Source of the DNA: Piscinibacter lacus
Lineage (GTDB): Bacteria; Pseudomonadota; Gammaproteobacteria; Burkholderiales; Burkholderiaceae_C
Length of the DNA stretch: 64,000 nucleotides
Direction: 5' to 3'
Assembly (NCBI RefSeq): GCF_016735685.1
Contig: NZ_JAERRA010000002.1
Location: 310,001 to 374,000, forward strand
Shown here: positions 38,657 to 47,633 of the stretch, piece after piece
Layout: the number at the start of each line of letters is the position of its first letter
Position numbering within the stretch: position 1 is the first letter of the stretch
The notes under the pieces: model-generated
Told to the model about the DNA's origin: nothing
The model's database searches: none
What the model saw: only the letters and a program-made list of their open reading frames with translations
Made by a program: the position numbers and the translations under genes

Positions 38657-38824
38657 GTCGCCTGACCCGGCCCGACCCGCCCCGATCCGACCCGGCTTGG
38701 TCCGCTTCGCCAGCCCGGCCAGCCGCCCCGCGGCGCGCCCGACCCCTTCCTGCCGTCTTCCCGCCATCTTCCCGCGCCCTGCCGGCGCCCTCCCCGCAGC
38801 CGCCCGGCGGCCGCAGCCTGAACC

Positions 38825-39568
38825 ATGTCCGACCCCGACTTTCCGCCCGATCCTGCCGGCCCGCCGGCCGAGCCGCCGCAGCCCGCCGCCTCGCCCGCCG
38901 GCCGGCCGATCCGCAGCTTCGTGCTGCGCGCCGGCCGCATGGGCAGCGGCCAGGTCCGCGCGCTGGCCGAGCTGGCGCCGCGCTACCGCCTGCCCTTCCA
39001 GGCCACGCCGCCCGACTGGGACGCCGTCTTCGGTCGCGCCGCGCCGCGCGTGCTGGAGATCGGCTTCGGCATGGGCGCGGCCACGGCCGCCATTGCCGCC
39101 GCGCGGCCCGAGACCGACTTCATCGGCTGCGAGGTGCATGAGCCCGGCGTCGGCGCGCTGCTGCAGGCCATCGAGGCCGGCGGCCTGCGCAATCTGCGCA
39201 TCGTCCAGCACGATGCGGTGGAGGTGCTCGCCAAGATGATCCCGCCGGCAAGCCTGGCCGGCGTGCACATCTTCTTCCCCGACCCCTGGCACAAGAAGCG
39301 GCACAACAAGCGCCGCCTGGTGCAGCCGCCCTTCGTGGCCGAGCTGGTGACGCGGCTGGCCCCGGGCGGCCTGCTGCACTGCGCGACCGACTGGCAGCCC
39401 TATGCCGAGCAGATGCTGGAGGTGCTGTCAGCCGAGCCCGCGCTGCAGAACACCGCGCCGGCCACCGGCTATGCCGAGCGGCCCGACTACCGGCCGCTGA
39501 CCAAGTTCGAGCAGCGCGGCCTGCGCCTGGGCCACGGGGTGTGGGACCTGCTCTTCATGCGGCGCTGA
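38825..39568 (+). CDS. trmB: tRNA (guanine-N7-)-methyltransferase
   Basis: 247 residues. TrmB methylates G46 in the variable loop. After a Pro-rich leader (about 1-27) come [10 protein letters not shown], the SAM loop [40 protein letters not shown] and the end [17 protein letters not shown], all typical. It is preceded by 168 bp without a gene (C/G-rich, with no clear promoter). It converges on uppP with a 13-bp gap. Confidence 0.95.
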   Translation: MSDPDFPPDPAGPPAEPPQPAASPAGRPIRSFVLRAGRMGSGQVRALAELAPRYRLPFQATPPDWDAVFGRAAPRVLEIGFGMGAATAAIAAARPETDFIGCEVHEPGVGALLQAIEAGGLRNLRIVQHDAVEVLAKMIPPASLAGVHIFFPDPWHKKRHNKRRLVQPPFVAELVTRLAPGGLLHCATDWQPYAEQMLEVLSAEPALQNTAPATGYAERPDYRPLTKFEQRGLRLGHGVWDLLFMRR

Positions 39569-39581
39569 GGCCGCGCCCGGC

Positions 39582-40445
39582 TCAGGCCGACCAGTCGACC
39601 CAGCCGGTCCAGGCCGTCAGCAGCACCAGCAGGCCGAAGACGATGCGATACCAGGCGAAGACCGTGAAGTCGTGGGTCGAGACATAGCGGATCAGCCAGC
39701 GGATGCAGATCAGCGCGCTGAGGAAGGCGAAGAAGCTGCCGATCAGGAAGACCGGCAGGTCGCCCCAGCTCAGCAGCTCGCGCTGCTTCCACAGCGCATA
39801 GGCGCCGGCGCCGATCAGGGTCGGGATGCCGAGGTAGAAGCTGAACTCGGTCGCCGCCTTGCGCGAGAAGCCCAGCACCATGCCGCCGATGATGGTGGAG
39901 CCCGAGCGGCTGGTGCCGGGGATCAGGGCCAGGCACTGGATCAGGCCGACCTTGAGCGCATCGAGCGCATCCATGTCGTCGACCGATTCGATGCGCGCGC
40001 GGCGCTCGCCCGCCAGGTCCATCGCGCCGAAAAGGCGGCGGTGGCGGCGCTCGACCCACAGGATGATCAGGCCGCCGACGATGAAGGCTGCCGCCACCGG
40101 CACCGGGTGGAAGAGATGGGCCTTCACGAACTTGCCGAAGGCCAGGCCCAGCACGACCGCCGGGATGAAGGCGATCACGACATTGCGCGCGAAGCGCCAG
40201 GCCCAGGGATCGCGGGCCGGCAGGCCCGACAGCGTCGCGCCCAGGCGGCTGCGGTACTCCCAGATCACGGCCAGCATGGCGCCGGTCTGGATGGCGACCT
40301 CGAAGACCTTGGCGATCTCGCCGGTGAAGCCGATCAGCGATCCGGCCAGGATCAGGTGACCGGTGCTGGAGATCGGCAGGAACTCGGTCAGCCCCTCGAC
40401 GACGCCCATCACGGCCGCCTGCAACCACAAGACGCTCAGCTCCAA
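39582..40445 (-). CDS. uppP: Undecaprenyl-diphosphatase UppP (BacA)
   Basis: 287 residues, polytopic. It removes a phosphate from undecaprenyl diphosphate so that the lipid carrier of peptidoglycan and other glycans can be reused. The active-site segments are [14 protein letters not shown] (17-30) and [11 protein letters not shown] chose the TTG at 40445 because GGGGAG lies 5 bases upstream; a second TTG at 40466 would add seven residues but has no ribosome site. It is transcribed alone. Overexpression of this family gives bacitracin resistance in other bacteria, but it is a normal housekeeping gene. Confidence 0.94.
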   Translation of the reverse strand: MELSVLWLQAAVMGVVEGLTEFLPISSTGHLILAGSLIGFTGEIAKVFEVAIQTGAMLAVIWEYRSRLGATLSGLPARDPWAWRFARNVVIAFIPAVVLGLAFGKFVKAHLFHPVPVAAAFIVGGLIILWVERRHRRLFGAMDLAGERRARIESVDDMDALDALKVGLIQCLALIPGTSRSGSTIIGGMVLGFSRKAATEFSFYLGIPTLIGAGAYALWKQRELLSWGDLPVFLIGSFFAFLSALICIRWLIRYVSTHDFTVFAWYRIVFGLLVLLTAWTGWVDWSA

Positions 40446-40579
40446 CTCGACTCCCCGGTAGCCCAAAGCGGGCGATGGTAGCGGCGGCCCAAGACGCCCG
40501 GCCGCCCGGAACGGCCCCCGTGGCCACCCCGGCCCGAGGGGTCAGCAAGGCGCAGGCCAGGGCGACGGGCGGGCTTGGC

Positions 40580-41596
40580 TCAGTCCGGGTCGGCCGCCGC
40601 GGCACGGGCCAGCGCCGCGGCCAGGGCCTCGTGCAACTGCCGGCGCAGGGCGACGGGACCCAGCACCTCGACCTCGGCGCCATGACGCATCAGGTCCATC
40701 AGCAGCTCGGTAGGCTCGGTGTAGGGCAGGCTCAGCAGGTAGCGGCCGTCGGGCAGCAGGCGGCCCTGCTGCTGGGGATGCCACTGCTCATGCGCCACCC
40801 AGCGCGCCGCGCGGGCCGAGAAGCGCAGCCTGGCGGTTTGCAGCTTGCCGCCGACGAAGGCGCCATAGCCGCCGTCGAGCTCGGCCTCCAGGGTCTTGAG
40901 CGGGATGTCCTTGGCGCGCTGCTCCAGCGGCTCGACGGCCTCGATCGCATCAACCGCGAAGCGACGCAGCGCCTCCTTGGCATGGCACCAGGCATCCAGG
41001 TACCAGGCATGGCGGTGATGCACCAGGCGCTGCGGCGAGACGATGCGCTCGCCATGCTCGCCGCGCGCCCGGCTGTGGTGCTGAAGCTTGAGCCGGCGGC
41101 GGCGGATGAGCGCGCTGCCGATGCGCTCGAAGTGCTGGCTGTCCACTGGCCGGCGCGCGGCGGCCAGCACCTTCACGCGCTTGAGCGCCTCGCGGGTCTC
41201 GCCGGCATCGGCACCGAGCATGCCATCCAGGCGGTCGAGCAGCGGCTGCAGGTGGCGGGCCAGCACGCCGCCCTCGTCCAGGCCGCGGATGAGCTGGTGC
41301 ATGTTCAGCAGGGCATGGATCTCGGGCTCGCTGAACCAGACGCCCGGCAGCGCATGGCGCGGCGCCGCGCCGGCCCGGCCGGCGGCGGCCTCGGCCGAGG
41401 GCTCGTCGCCGAAGCGGTAGCCGCCGCGCTCGCGGTCGTAGACGATGGGCGCGCCCATGCGATCGCGGAGGTAGAGCAGGTCGCGGTTCAGCGTGGCGCG
41501 CGAGACCTCCAGCGCCGCTTGCAGCGCGTCGAAGGGCACGCAGCCGCGGCTGCGGATCAGGGTTTCGATCCGGTAGAAACGTTCGGTGCGGTCCAT
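40580..41596 (-). CDS. WYL-domain HTH transcriptional regulator
   Basis: 338 residues. A winged HTH of the DeoR/HTH_11 type (MDRTERFYRIETLIRSR, FDALQAALEVSRATLNRDLLYLR, residues 1-60) is followed by a WYL domain (about 150-260, with HHRHAWYLDAWCH) and a C-terminal WCX extension (about 270-330). WYL proteins bind single-stranded nucleic acid or nucleotides and often control DNA-repair or defence genes. A GGAGA ribosome site lies close to the ATG. It is divergent from an unknown 369-residue gene across 133 bp, so that gene is the obvious candidate target. Confidence 0.88.
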   Translation of the reverse strand: MDRTERFYRIETLIRSRGCVPFDALQAALEVSRATLNRDLLYLRDRMGAPIVYDRERGGYRFGDEPSAEAAAGRAGAAPRHALPGVWFSEPEIHALLNMHQLIRGLDEGGVLARHLQPLLDRLDGMLGADAGETREALKRVKVLAAARRPVDSQHFERIGSALIRRRRLKLQHHSRARGEHGERIVSPQRLVHHRHAWYLDAWCHAKEALRRFAVDAIEAVEPLEQRAKDIPLKTLEAELDGGYGAFVGGKLQTARLRFSARAARWVAHEQWHPQQQGRLLPDGRYLLSLPYTEPTELLMDLMRHGAEVEVLGPVALRRQLHEALAAALARAAAADPD

Positions 41597-41729
41597 CGAC
41601 TCTCCGGCATGCGGTTCAGGAACAGCCCGAGTGTGCCAAAAACATGCCGGGACAGGCTCATGCCCTGAGCCTTGACCCCGGCAGACTGCGCAGCCATGCC
41701 GGGCATGGGGCCTGGCCGAGGAACGCACC

Positions 41730-42839
41730 ATGTCTGCCCAAGTCCTGCTGGCTTTCGACGAGCACCCGGCCGATGCCGCCACCGGCTTCGCCCTCGGCTG
41801 GGATCACGCCTGCCACGACCTGCTGCCGCCGGCCGCCCTGATGCAGCCCGGCAACCCGCTCTGGCAGGGCTACCAGGCCGCGCAGCGTGCCGGCCGGGCG
41901 GGAAGCCGCGCCGGCCATCCCGGCCTCGGCCCCTGGCTGGCCCTGCGGCGCCGGGCCTGGCTGGGCGGCTGCGGCTTCGAGACCCTGGAGCTGAACCCGC
42001 GCCACCTGGCCAGCCTGGCGCGCAGCCACTGCCCGGTCAGCCGCGAGCCGCTGGATCCGGCCCGCCTGGCCGAGGACCTGGTGCGGCTGCGGCCCGATTG
42101 CGCCTGGGCCGCCGGCCATCTGGCCGTGCTGGCGCCGCGGGTGCGGGCCGCCCTGGGCCGGCGCGATGCTGCCGCCGTGCAGGCCCTGCTGCAAGGCTTA
42201 CAGGCCGAGGACCTGCCCGAGGCCGAAGGCCTGAGCCGTGCCGAATGGCAGCGCCTGGCCGCCCTGCTGGACATGGTGCGACCGCTGCCGCAGGCCGAGG
42301 CCCTGGCCCGGCCCTTGAGCGTGCTGCCGCCGCCGCGCCTGCGCCTGCTGAACCCCGCCCACGGCCTGCAGGCCTTGATCGCCTGGCAGTACCTGCGGCC
42401 CGGCTTCAGCGCGCGGATCGCGCAGATCGAGGCCGCCCTGCCCACGCCGGCCCTGAGGGCGCGGCTGCGCCGCCTGCATTTCGCCCTGCTTCCGCGGGTG
42501 CTGGAAGCCGCGCCGCAAGCCGAGCCGGAGGCCTGCCGCCATGCGGTGGAAGACGCCTGGCACGACCCGCGGGTGCAGCAAGCCTGGTCCCTGCTCGGCG
42601 AGGCCCTGGGCGAGGCCGGCTGCGCCGCCCTGCTGGACCGCCTGGCCGAGCGTGCGCGGCTCGACGGCCTGCCCCTGCAGGCCCGGACCCTGGCCCAGGC
42701 CACCGAGGGCTGGGCACCGGCCGAAGCCGCGATGCCCCTGCCCAGCCGCCTGCGGCGTCTGCCCGGGCCGCGACCGGCGCTGCGGCTGCCGACCGCCGAA
42801 TCCGCACGCCGGCCGCAGCCGGCCGGGCCGCTGCACTGA
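41730..42839 (+). CDS. Uncharacterised protein divergent from a WYL regulator
   Basis: 369 residues that I do not recognise. A good ribosome site (GAGGAA) lies 6 bases before the ATG. The N-terminal part has FALGWDHACHDLLPP and QPGNPLWQGYQAAQR; a short cysteine segment SHCPVSREPLDP (about 98-109) could bind metal but lacks a full zinc motif. The rest is Ala/Leu-rich alpha helix, with no signal peptide or membrane helix. Codon use and GC match the surroundings. Its position opposite a WYL regulator suggests joint control. It could be a DNA- or stress-related protein, but no function can be assigned. Confidence 0.75.
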   Translation: MSAQVLLAFDEHPADAATGFALGWDHACHDLLPPAALMQPGNPLWQGYQAAQRAGRAGSRAGHPGLGPWLALRRRAWLGGCGFETLELNPRHLASLARSHCPVSREPLDPARLAEDLVRLRPDCAWAAGHLAVLAPRVRAALGRRDAAAVQALLQGLQAEDLPEAEGLSRAEWQRLAALLDMVRPLPQAEALARPLSVLPPPRLRLLNPAHGLQALIAWQYLRPGFSARIAQIEAALPTPALRARLRRLHFALLPRVLEAAPQAEPEACRHAVEDAWHDPRVQQAWSLLGEALGEAGCAALLDRLAERARLDGLPLQARTLAQATEGWAPAEAAMPLPSRLRRLPGPRPALRLPTAESARRPQPAGPLH

Positions 42840-42888
42840 GCCGCGCAGGGCCGGCCCCGCCGGCCGCTGCGCGAGCGGCCCCGGCGGT

Positions 42889-44073
42889 TCAGACCCGCTC
42901 GAAGACCATCGCGATGCCCTGGCCGCCGCCGATGCACATGGTGGCCAGGCCGTAGCGGCCGCCGCTGCGCTGCAGCTCGTAGATCAGCTTGGTCGCGAGG
43001 ATGGCGCCGGTCGCGCCGATCGGGTGGCCGAGCGAGATGCCCGAGCCATTGGGGTTGAGGCGCTCCGGATCGAAGTCCAGTTGCTGGGCCACGGCCAGGG
43101 CCTGGGCCGCGAAGGCCTCGTTCGACTCGATGACCGACAGGTCCTGCACCTTCAGGCCGGCGCGCCCCAGGGCCATGCGGGTGGCCGGCACCGGGCCCAG
43201 GCCCATGGTGGCGGGCTCGACGCCGCCATGGCCGTAGGACACGACCCGGGCCAGCGGCTTCAGGCCCTGGGCCTTCACCGCCGCGGCGCTGGCCAGCACC
43301 AGCGCGGCGGCGCCGTCGTTGATGCCCGAGGCATTGCCGGCCGTCACGCTGCCGTCCTTCTTGAAGGCCGGGCGCATCTTGGCCAGGGCCTCCAGCGTGG
43401 TGTCGGGGCGCACATGCTCGTCGGTGTCGAAGACCACGGTGCCCTTGCGGCCGACGATCTCGACCGGCGCGATCTGGCTCTTGAAGCGGCCTTCGGCGAT
43501 GGCGCGCGCGGCGCGGCGCTGGCTCTCAAGGGCCAGCGCATCCTGCTGCTCGCGGCTGATGCCGCACTGGGCCGCGACGTTCTCGGCGGTCACGCCCATG
43601 TGGATGGTCTGGAAGGGGTCGTGCAGGGCGCCGACGACATAGTCCAGCGCCTGCACATCGCCCATGCGCGCGCCCCAGCGGGCCGAGGGCAGCACATAGG
43701 CGCCGCGGCTCATCGACTCGGCCCCGGCGCCGACGGCGACCTCGGTGTCGCCCAGGGCCAGGCTCTGCACCGCGCAGACGATGGCCTGCAGGCCCGAGCC
43801 GCAGAGCCGGTTCACGTTGTAGGCCGTGACCTCCTTGGGCAGGCCGGCCTCGATCGCGGCGACGCGGCTGAGGTAGGCATCGCGCGGCTCGCCGGGCACG
43901 ACATTGCCCATGATGAGCTGGCCGACCGTCTCGGTGGCCACGCCGGCGCGCTGCAAGGCAGCGGCGACGGCATGGGTGGCCAGCTTGGCCAAGGGAAGGT
44001 CCTTCAGCGAACCGCCGAAGGCGCCGATCGGGGCACGCGCCGCGCCGACGACAAAGATCTCTGCTGCACTCAT
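42889..44073 (-). CDS. bktB: Beta-ketothiolase (acetyl-CoA C-acyltransferase) BktB
   Basis: 394 residues, the length of Cupriavidus BktB, with high similarity as recalled: GAFGGSLKD, the nucleophile cysteine in NRLCGSGLQAIV (about C90), GDTEVAVGAGAESMSR, ALHDPFQTIHMGVTAENVA, SNEAFAAQA, GSGISLGHPIGATGA and CIGGGQG. It condenses acetyl-CoA with acetyl- or propionyl-CoA for polyhydroxyalkanoate synthesis, or works in the breakdown direction. AGGAGGA lies about 7 bases before the ATG, the strongest ribosome site of this region. It follows the aminopeptidase gene by 172 bp without shared function. Confidence 0.93.
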   Translation of the reverse strand: MSAAEIFVVGAARAPIGAFGGSLKDLPLAKLATHAVAAALQRAGVATETVGQLIMGNVVPGEPRDAYLSRVAAIEAGLPKEVTAYNVNRLCGSGLQAIVCAVQSLALGDTEVAVGAGAESMSRGAYVLPSARWGARMGDVQALDYVVGALHDPFQTIHMGVTAENVAAQCGISREQQDALALESQRRAARAIAEGRFKSQIAPVEIVGRKGTVVFDTDEHVRPDTTLEALAKMRPAFKKDGSVTAGNASGINDGAAALVLASAAAVKAQGLKPLARVVSYGHGGVEPATMGLGPVPATRMALGRAGLKVQDLSVIESNEAFAAQALAVAQQLDFDPERLNPNGSGISLGHPIGATGAILATKLIYELQRSGGRYGLATMCIGGGQGIAMVFERV

Positions 44074-44237
44074 GGGGTCTCCTCCTGGGGGGCCGGTCCC
44101 GGCTGGGGCGCGGCCACATGCCGCGGCCGGAGCCACGGCGCTTCGGACGGCATCGTGCGCGCCCGCGCTGAACCCGCGCTGACGCGCCGGCCCCGTCGAC
44201 CCTGGGGCGAACCCGGGCGGCTGCGGGGCCGCGCGCT

Positions 44238-44256
44238 CCCGGGGCTCAGCCCCGGG
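44238..44256. terminator. 8-bp hairpin enclosing the aminopeptidase stop codon
   Basis: CCCGGGGC (44238-44245) and GCCCCGGG (44249-44256) pair perfectly, and the three loop bases TCA are the stop codon of the aminopeptidase gene on the minus strand. The remaining gap to bktB (44074-44237) shows no gene or T run. Confidence 0.45.
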
Positions 44257-46096
44257 CCAGCGGCTGGCAGCGGGTGTCGAGCCAGTCGCGTGCGGCACCG
44301 TCCAGGCGCGGGCGCAGGCGCTCGCGCACGGTGGCGTGGTAGGCATCGAGCCAGGCGGCCTCGTCCGCGCGCAGCAGGCCGCGATCGATGCAGCGGGTGT
44401 CGATGGGGCAGAGGCTCAGGGTCTCGAAGGCCAGGAAGTCGCCCAGGTCCAGGCCTTCGTCTTCCGGCGGGCGCGGGCCTTCGGCGGGCACGTTCAGCAC
44501 CAGGTTCTCGATGCGCACGCCCCAGCGGCCGGGGCGGTAGAGGCCGGGCTCGACCGAGGTGATCATGCCGGGCTCCATCGCCATCTCGGGCGTCGGCGTG
44601 GCCTTGCTGATGCTCTGCGGGCCCTCGTGCACGTTCAGGAAGTAGCCCACGCCATGGCCGGTGCCGTGGCCAAAGTCCAGGCGCTCGGCCCACAGCGGCG
44701 CGCGCGCGAGGGCATCGAGCATGGGGCTGGGCGTGCCGCGTGGGAAGACCGCGCGCGAGAGCGCGATCGTGCCCTTGAGCACCAGGGTGAAGTCGCGCTT
44801 CATGGCCGCGCTGGGCCTGCCGATCGGCCAGACGCGGGTGATGTCGGTCGTGCCGCCAAGGTACTGGCCGCCCGAATCGATCAGCAGCAGGCCGTCGGCC
44901 ACCACGCCCTGCGGGGTGGAGATCAGGGCATGAGCCTGCTCGGTCGCGCGGTAGTGCGGCATCGCGCCATTGGCATTGAAGCCGGCGATCACCGGGAAGC
45001 TCAGGCCGCGGAAATCGGGCTGGCGTGCACGCTCGGCCGACAGGCGGTCGGCGACCGTCAGCTCGCTGATCGCCTCGCGGCCCAGGGCCTGCTCGAACCA
45101 GGCATAGAAGGCGCACATGGCCAGGCCATCGCGGACCATGGCCTCGCGCACATGCTCGGCCTCGGCGGCGGTCTTGCGGCTCTTCGCCAGGGTGCTGGGG
45201 TTGATCGCCTCGACCCGCTTCAGGCCGGGTGGCAGGGCCTCGCGGAAGGCCAGGGTGACGCGCTTCGGATCCAGCCACAGCACGGCCCCGGGCGGCAGCG
45301 CGGCCAGGGCCTCGCGCAGCGCGCCGTAGGGCGCAAGCTGCACGCCATCGGCCGCCAGGCGGTGGGCCAGGGCGGCATCGACCTTGCCCTCGCCGACGAA
45401 GAGGGTGAGGCCGCGCAGGTCGACCAGGGCATGGCCCAGGAAGACCGGGTTGTAGTCGACATCGCTGCCGCGCAGGTTCAGCAGCCAGGCCAGGTCGTCG
45501 AGGGTGGAGACGAGGTGGTGGGTGGCGCCGCGCGCGACCATCGCCTCGCGCAGCCGCGCCAGCTTGTCGGCCCGCGCGGTGGCGGCCTGCGGCGGCAGGT
45601 GCTCGACCACCGGCGCGGCCGGCAGCGGCGGGCGCTCGGGCCAGGCGCCGTCGAGCGGATCGCGATCGGTCACCAGGCCCAGGCCGGCCTCGGCCAGCGC
45701 GCTGCGCAGGGCCTGGGCCGCGGCCAGTCCGAGCACCGCGCCGTCGACCCCGACCCGCCCGCCCTGGGGCGTGTGGCGGATCAGCCAGTCCACCGGCGCC
45801 TGGGCCATCGAGCCGCTCACCTTGACCAGCTCGATGCCGCTGCCGGCCAGCTCCTGCGCGGCCTGGGTCCAGTAGCGGCTGTCAGCGCACAGCGCGGCGC
45901 GGCTGGCCGTCAGCACCAGGGTGCCCATGGAGCCGGTGAAGCCGCTGAACCATTCGCGGCCCTGCCAGTGGCCGGGCAGGTACTCGGACAGGTGCGGGTC
46001 GCTGGAGGGCAGCAGCACGCCGTCCAGACCCTGGGCGGCCATGGCCTCGCGCAGGCGGATCAGTCGTTCGCGGGCGGGGTGGGTGCGGGTGTCCAT
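44246..46096 (-). CDS. M24B aminopeptidase P (Xaa-Pro aminopeptidase), long form
   Basis: 616 residues, the three-domain form seen in eukaryotic XPNPEP1-type enzymes rather than the 440-residue E. coli PepP. Two creatinase-like N-domains (about 1-320) precede the pita-bread catalytic domain. Metal ligands are visible: D407 and D418 in DSGGQYLGGTTD, the histidine in HGTGHGVGYFLNVHEGP, and the two glutamates in SVEPGLY and VRIENL. It cuts an N-terminal residue before proline, probably in the cytoplasm (no signal peptide). The N-terminus is MDTRTHPARERLIRLREAM. It stands between bktB and the TAXI gene on the same strand; its stop lies in a hairpin loop. Confidence 0.93.
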   Translation of the reverse strand: MDTRTHPARERLIRLREAMAAQGLDGVLLPSSDPHLSEYLPGHWQGREWFSGFTGSMGTLVLTASRAALCADSRYWTQAAQELAGSGIELVKVSGSMAQAPVDWLIRHTPQGGRVGVDGAVLGLAAAQALRSALAEAGLGLVTDRDPLDGAWPERPPLPAAPVVEHLPPQAATARADKLARLREAMVARGATHHLVSTLDDLAWLLNLRGSDVDYNPVFLGHALVDLRGLTLFVGEGKVDAALAHRLAADGVQLAPYGALREALAALPPGAVLWLDPKRVTLAFREALPPGLKRVEAINPSTLAKSRKTAAEAEHVREAMVRDGLAMCAFYAWFEQALGREAISELTVADRLSAERARQPDFRGLSFPVIAGFNANGAMPHYRATEQAHALISTPQGVVADGLLLIDSGGQYLGGTTDITRVWPIGRPSAAMKRDFTLVLKGTIALSRAVFPRGTPSPMLDALARAPLWAERLDFGHGTGHGVGYFLNVHEGPQSISKATPTPEMAMEPGMITSVEPGLYRPGRWGVRIENLVLNVPAEGPRPPEDEGLDLGDFLAFETLSLCPIDTRCIDRGLLRADEAAWLDAYHATVRERLRPRLDGAARDWLDTRCQPLARG

Positions 46097-46199
46097 CGGC
46101 GGGATCGATTCAGGCGGAGGGCTTCAGCATGGCACGGGCGATCGGACCGCGCAGGCATCGGGGCGAAGGCCGTGCAGGGGGCCAGTAGGTCGGCCGCAC

Positions 46200-47573
46200 T
46201 CAGGCCGGCACCGGCCGCTGCGCCCCCAGGGCCAGCAGCTTCTTGCGGACCATGTGGATGTGGCTGCGCAGGGCGTAGAGCTCGTCGGCATGCGAGAGCG
46301 GCACGCTGATCTGCGCGACGCGGCGTTCCAGGGCCTCCAGTTCGCCGAGGAGTTCGTCGGGCGGCTGGCCGGGGCTTTCGGGCTGCTCCAGCGCGTCCTC
46401 GATCTGGCGCAGCTTGCCGTACCAGCGGAAGACGCGCGAGCGCACGCGCAGCTCGTAGAGCGGCGGCACCACCCGGCTGAGCGGGATGAGCACGACGATC
46501 AGCGAGGCCAGCAGCACCCACATGCGGTCGATCAGATTGGCCAGCCAGAAGGGCAGGTAGCGCTGCAGCAGGCTGGGGCCGGACTGGTAGAAGCGTTCGG
46601 CCTCCTTGCCCAGCGGGTATTCGGTGCTGCGCGGGTTGGGGAAGTCGCCGCGGCGCTGGAACCAGCCGGCCTCGCCGTGGATGGCGCGCGCGGCCTGCAC
46701 GAAGAGCTGTTGCAGCGCCGGATGCGCCGTCTCGTGGGCGACCAGCATGGCGGTGGGCGCGACGAGGTGGATGTCGCGCGGCGGCTGGTCGCGGGCCAGG
46801 TCGATCACGCCGCGCGGCAGCAGCACGGGGGTCAGCAGCGGCAGGCGGCGGGTGTAGGCCTCGGCTTGGCGGAAGTCGAAAAGCGCGATGCCGGGCGTCT
46901 GCAGCAGCATCTGCACCAGGGGCGATTCGGGCGCCGAGGTGAAGGCCACGGCATCAAGGCGGCCGGCCAGCAGATCGACCACCGCCGGCGTGGCCGACAG
47001 GCGCGAGAGCGTGAGCGATTCGGGCGCGACGCCGTTGAGCTCCAGCAGGCTCAGCATGAGCTGGGTGACGCCGCTGCCGGGCGCGCCGATGTTGAGCTTC
47101 CAGCCCTGCAGGCCGGCCAGGCTGGCGAGCGGCGGCTTGCCGCCGGCCTGGCGGGCGCGCGCCTCGCGGTAGAAGATCCAGACCGGCTCGTAGAACAGGC
47201 TGCCCAGGCTGAGCAGGGGCGAGGCCTCGCCGTCCTCGGCGGCGGGCTGCGGGCCGTCGGCGCCGCCCTGGACGAAGGCGAACTCGACCGGGCTGTCCAT
47301 GTCGCGCAGCAGGGCCAGGTTCTCGGCCGAGCCGGCGGTCTCGCGCAGCACCACCTCGATGCCGTACTTGGCAAGCTGCTCCTTGTAGCGCTTGCCGAAT
47401 TCGCCGTAGGCGCCCTGGGCCGGGCCGGTGGCCAGCACGACGCGCTTGGGCGGGGTGGGGTTGACCAGCCAGTAGGCACCCACCAGCAGGACGATGGCCA
47501 GCAGGGCCAGCGGGCCGGCGGTGATCAGCAGATCCCGGACGGAAAGCAGGGTCTGGCGCAGGGCTTGGGGCAT
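46200..47573 (-). CDS. TAXI-family protein, membrane-anchored, without TRAP permease
   Basis: 457 residues. The TAXI solute-binding fold covers about residues 45-320 (VVLATGPAQGAYGEFGKRYKE, LRETAGSAENL, FAFVQGG, LNIGAPGSGVTQ). Unlike secreted binding proteins it has an uncleaved N-terminal helix (about 16-36) and a second membrane helix near 338-360 (IDRMWVLLASLIVVLIP), followed by a cytoplasmic helical tail of about 95 residues with charged coiled-coil stretches. No DctQ/DctM-type TRAP permease is near. It may be a sensor or tethered receptor. ATG 47573 is used; TTG 47582 is also open. The stop lies between CGGCC and GGCCG. Confidence 0.85.
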   Translation of the reverse strand: MPQALRQTLLSVRDLLITAGPLALLAIVLLVGAYWLVNPTPPKRVVLATGPAQGAYGEFGKRYKEQLAKYGIEVVLRETAGSAENLALLRDMDSPVEFAFVQGGADGPQPAAEDGEASPLLSLGSLFYEPVWIFYREARARQAGGKPPLASLAGLQGWKLNIGAPGSGVTQLMLSLLELNGVAPESLTLSRLSATPAVVDLLAGRLDAVAFTSAPESPLVQMLLQTPGIALFDFRQAEAYTRRLPLLTPVLLPRGVIDLARDQPPRDIHLVAPTAMLVAHETAHPALQQLFVQAARAIHGEAGWFQRRGDFPNPRSTEYPLGKEAERFYQSGPSLLQRYLPFWLANLIDRMWVLLASLIVVLIPLSRVVPPLYELRVRSRVFRWYGKLRQIEDALEQPESPGQPPDELLGELEALERRVAQISVPLSHADELYALRSHIHMVRKKLLALGAQRPVPA

Positions 47574-47633
47574 GGCGGGCAAGGCAGCGAAGGCCGCTGG
47601 ATTGTGCCGGGCGGCTGCGCGCCCGGGCCGGCC

